Shown here in pieces: positions 62,147 through 64,000 of a stretch of 64,000 nucleotides of DNA. The stretch lies in the NCBI RefSeq assembly GCF_021347895.1, contig NC_067128.1, positions 200,010 through 264,009 of the forward strand, read 5' to 3'. The notes beneath the pieces are model-generated. The model saw only the letters and a list, made by a program, of their open reading frames with translations, made no database searches and was not told where the DNA came from. Source of the stretch: Acanthochromis polyacanthus. Its lineage: Eukaryota; Chordata; Actinopteri; Pomacentridae. Position numbers and translations under genes: made by a program. The number at the start of each line of letters is the position of its first letter. The stretch's first letter is position 1.

Positions 62147-64000
62147 CTGCAACAGAAGATCATCAACTGAAAACACTTTCTGTCTGCAAAAACGTGAATT
62201 TATCCGGAGGACGATGAAGTCATCACGCATTGCTTCTCTTTGTGCAGTTGGTTGTTAAAAACACTGCTTTTACTCAGTATACCAGTAAATGATTCTTATT
62301 TTAATCCAAATATTGGTAATAATTCCTGATAATCCAAACCAGCGTAGTCTTTGTAGGAAACTGTGGCTGCACTGGTTATAATGGCCAGAAGTCTGTAAAA
62401 CAGGTTGTCACTTTATATCAACCAATGCTGTAAGGAGACACCGTTGAGCTGAATCTTGGGACATGGGACTAAATACTACACTTCCCAGAATGCACCAGTA
62501 GCGGCAAAGAGGTGCTTGACACCTGATCTGTGATCACTGGACTGGGGGAAGCTCAGGCATTCAGACAAACAATCTTCAGAGGAGAAAGAAAGAAGAAAAG
62601 AACAAAGGAGATCCAAGTCCACTCATGGATTCAGTCCAAAGATGCCAATGGTTGGTGAAATGTTTGTTTGCTTTCTTGGTGTTTTGAAATGTTTCTTGAT
62701 GTGGTCAGGTTTATGCTAACTGCTGTGTGATTGGTTAATGAAAGCATTGCAGCATTTACTTCATTGATTTTATGTCTAATGAGTTTGAATTAAGATATTT
62801 CATTTTGAGTTTAAGTAAAAATATAGAATATATATATGTTCTGTTAAATGTTAAAACTTTACTGAACTTCACTAAAATGTTGATTATTCGTTATTCAATT
62901 TAAAAGGCTTAAAATGTGGACACTTAGTAAAAATTAGGTTCTGCTGAGTCCCTTTCTGCTTTTAAGAGACAATTGAAGACTCAATTGTTCAGAGAACACC
63001 TAGGCACTTAATCTGACTCCACCTGAGGGGTAGAATAAGTCAGGTGGTCCAAAACCCAGCACTTATTTAGCGCTGACAAAGTTGAAAAAAACACACACAA
63101 AATAAAGGGAGGGGGTGTTGGCAATTCTTCTGCAACTTGATGGCAACACCTTTGACCAATCGCATTTGAAGCACTTTTGCACTTACTACAGGTTTTTCCT
63201 TATGTCTGAATTCTTGCTTGTGTTGTACGTCGCTTTGGACAAAAGCGTCTGCTAAATGAAATTGTAGAATTGTAGAATTGTATTCTTTATTTGCTTTAAA
63301 AGGCTTAAGTGATTGATTCATTTAAATGGTTAATATGTCAGCTTTTTGATTCTGTGTTTGATGGTGTTAACTCTCTGTCTTTAAAGGTTTACAACCTATT
63401 TCAATAACACGACCAACCAACTAAAAGGAAAATAAAAGTTTGAGTTGGAAACTTGAATTGAGTTTTCCTCACGTCCTTTGAACGGAAAGAGGTGGACTTG
63501 ACAGACACAAGACAGTCCCAATAAGTTCTGAGACTGAACCATGCAGCTGATTGTGCTTTAGTGAAGCCACGGCTGTATTTTTTAGCTAATTAATCCTTCT
63601 ACTGTGGTTTAAAGCTGCAGCATTTGAGCAACAAAACAAACTGAAAACACAACACTGACACATCATTACCTGATATTTTTGGACAAATACAGTAGGAATC
63701 AACAAATGCCTCCATGTACATGCAGTCACATGAAGTACTGTAGTATTATGGTATTACTAGTATTCATTGTGCTCATTCAGTCAGGTTTTGTCTTTCTGAT
63801 CAACATTCACTCTTTTAAGCTTTCCACCAACTCCTAAGAAAGACTTTTGGTTTGTAATTGTTTAAGTTTGGCTCATTGGTGAGAGTAGTGGGTTTATCAG
63901 AGGTTATTATTGTACTTGTGATTTACAGTAGGGCAGACTGGAAGCATCAAGATCTAAATGACTGAAAATCATCTGAAATCTGAGCAGGAATGACTTTGTA
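62147..64000 (-). other. mep1a intron to right edge
   Basis: No further exon of mep1a is visible in the window. The interval contains the LINE tail at 62935-63290; the remainder is unassigned. Confidence 0.55.
62935..63290 (+). repeat. LINE 3'-end fragment
   Basis: The opening reads AESLSAFKRQLKTQLFREHL, the C-terminal end of a LINE ORF2, followed by a 3' tail ending GCGTCTGCTAAATG. The tail is the same family as the reverse-oriented pieces at 6070-6215 and 27579-27724. Confidence 0.65.

Overview
The window is vertebrate, almost certainly percomorph teleost, genomic DNA. It has intron-split genes with canonical GT-AG sites, fish-type Tc1, hAT, LINE and tRNA-derived SINE families, (TATC)n and (TTCTA)n microsatellites, and the ADGRF-next-to-MEP1A gene order known from vertebrates. 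It has no prokaryotic features, no CRISPR array and no stand-alone tRNA or rRNA gene.

Layout. (1) 1-5190: repeat-rich upstream DNA with a complete small hAT element (358-1507) and a Tc1-like relict. (2) 5194-23654 (+): gene A, a complete adhesion GPCR of subfamily F (ADGRF5/Ig-Hepta-like). I could chain its exons in phase into about 1061 residues: signal peptide, Cys-rich/EGF-like, SEA, Ig-like, HormR-like, GAIN-GPS, 7TM, short Ser/Thr tail. Its 9.6-kb fourth intron holds a nested stack: a Tc1 element split by a LINE, which is itself split by a MITE and by a TTAA-flanked element. (3) 26645-30091 (+): locus B, a truncated duplicate. Its first four coding exons lie in a 1.7-kb tract nearly identical to gene A, but its SEA exons have lost their splice acceptors. 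(4) 28.8-41.2 kb: intergenic DNA made largely of mobile elements. (5) 41786-54844 (+): gene C, a second complete ADGRF receptor (about 1034-1066 residues) with the same domain order and intron phases as A, a GC-AG intron and one extra in-phase exon. (6) 57537-62146 (-): the 3' half of a meprin A alpha-like gene (MAM, MATH, linker, EGF, TM). The astacin protease domain lies beyond the right edge.

How the genes fit together: A, B and C are products of tandem duplication of one receptor gene. All three point toward the convergently transcribed mep1a gene. Both complete receptors keep a canonical HL|T GPS cleavage motif and should be self-cleaved, tethered-agonist receptors. They differ at the SEA cleavage position and in the cytoplasmic tail. 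The meprin gene encodes a secreted or membrane metalloprotease and is a conserved genomic neighbour; nothing in the sequence shows a functional link to the receptors.

All exon calls come from reading splice signals, phase and protein continuity by eye. No alignment or transcript data were available.
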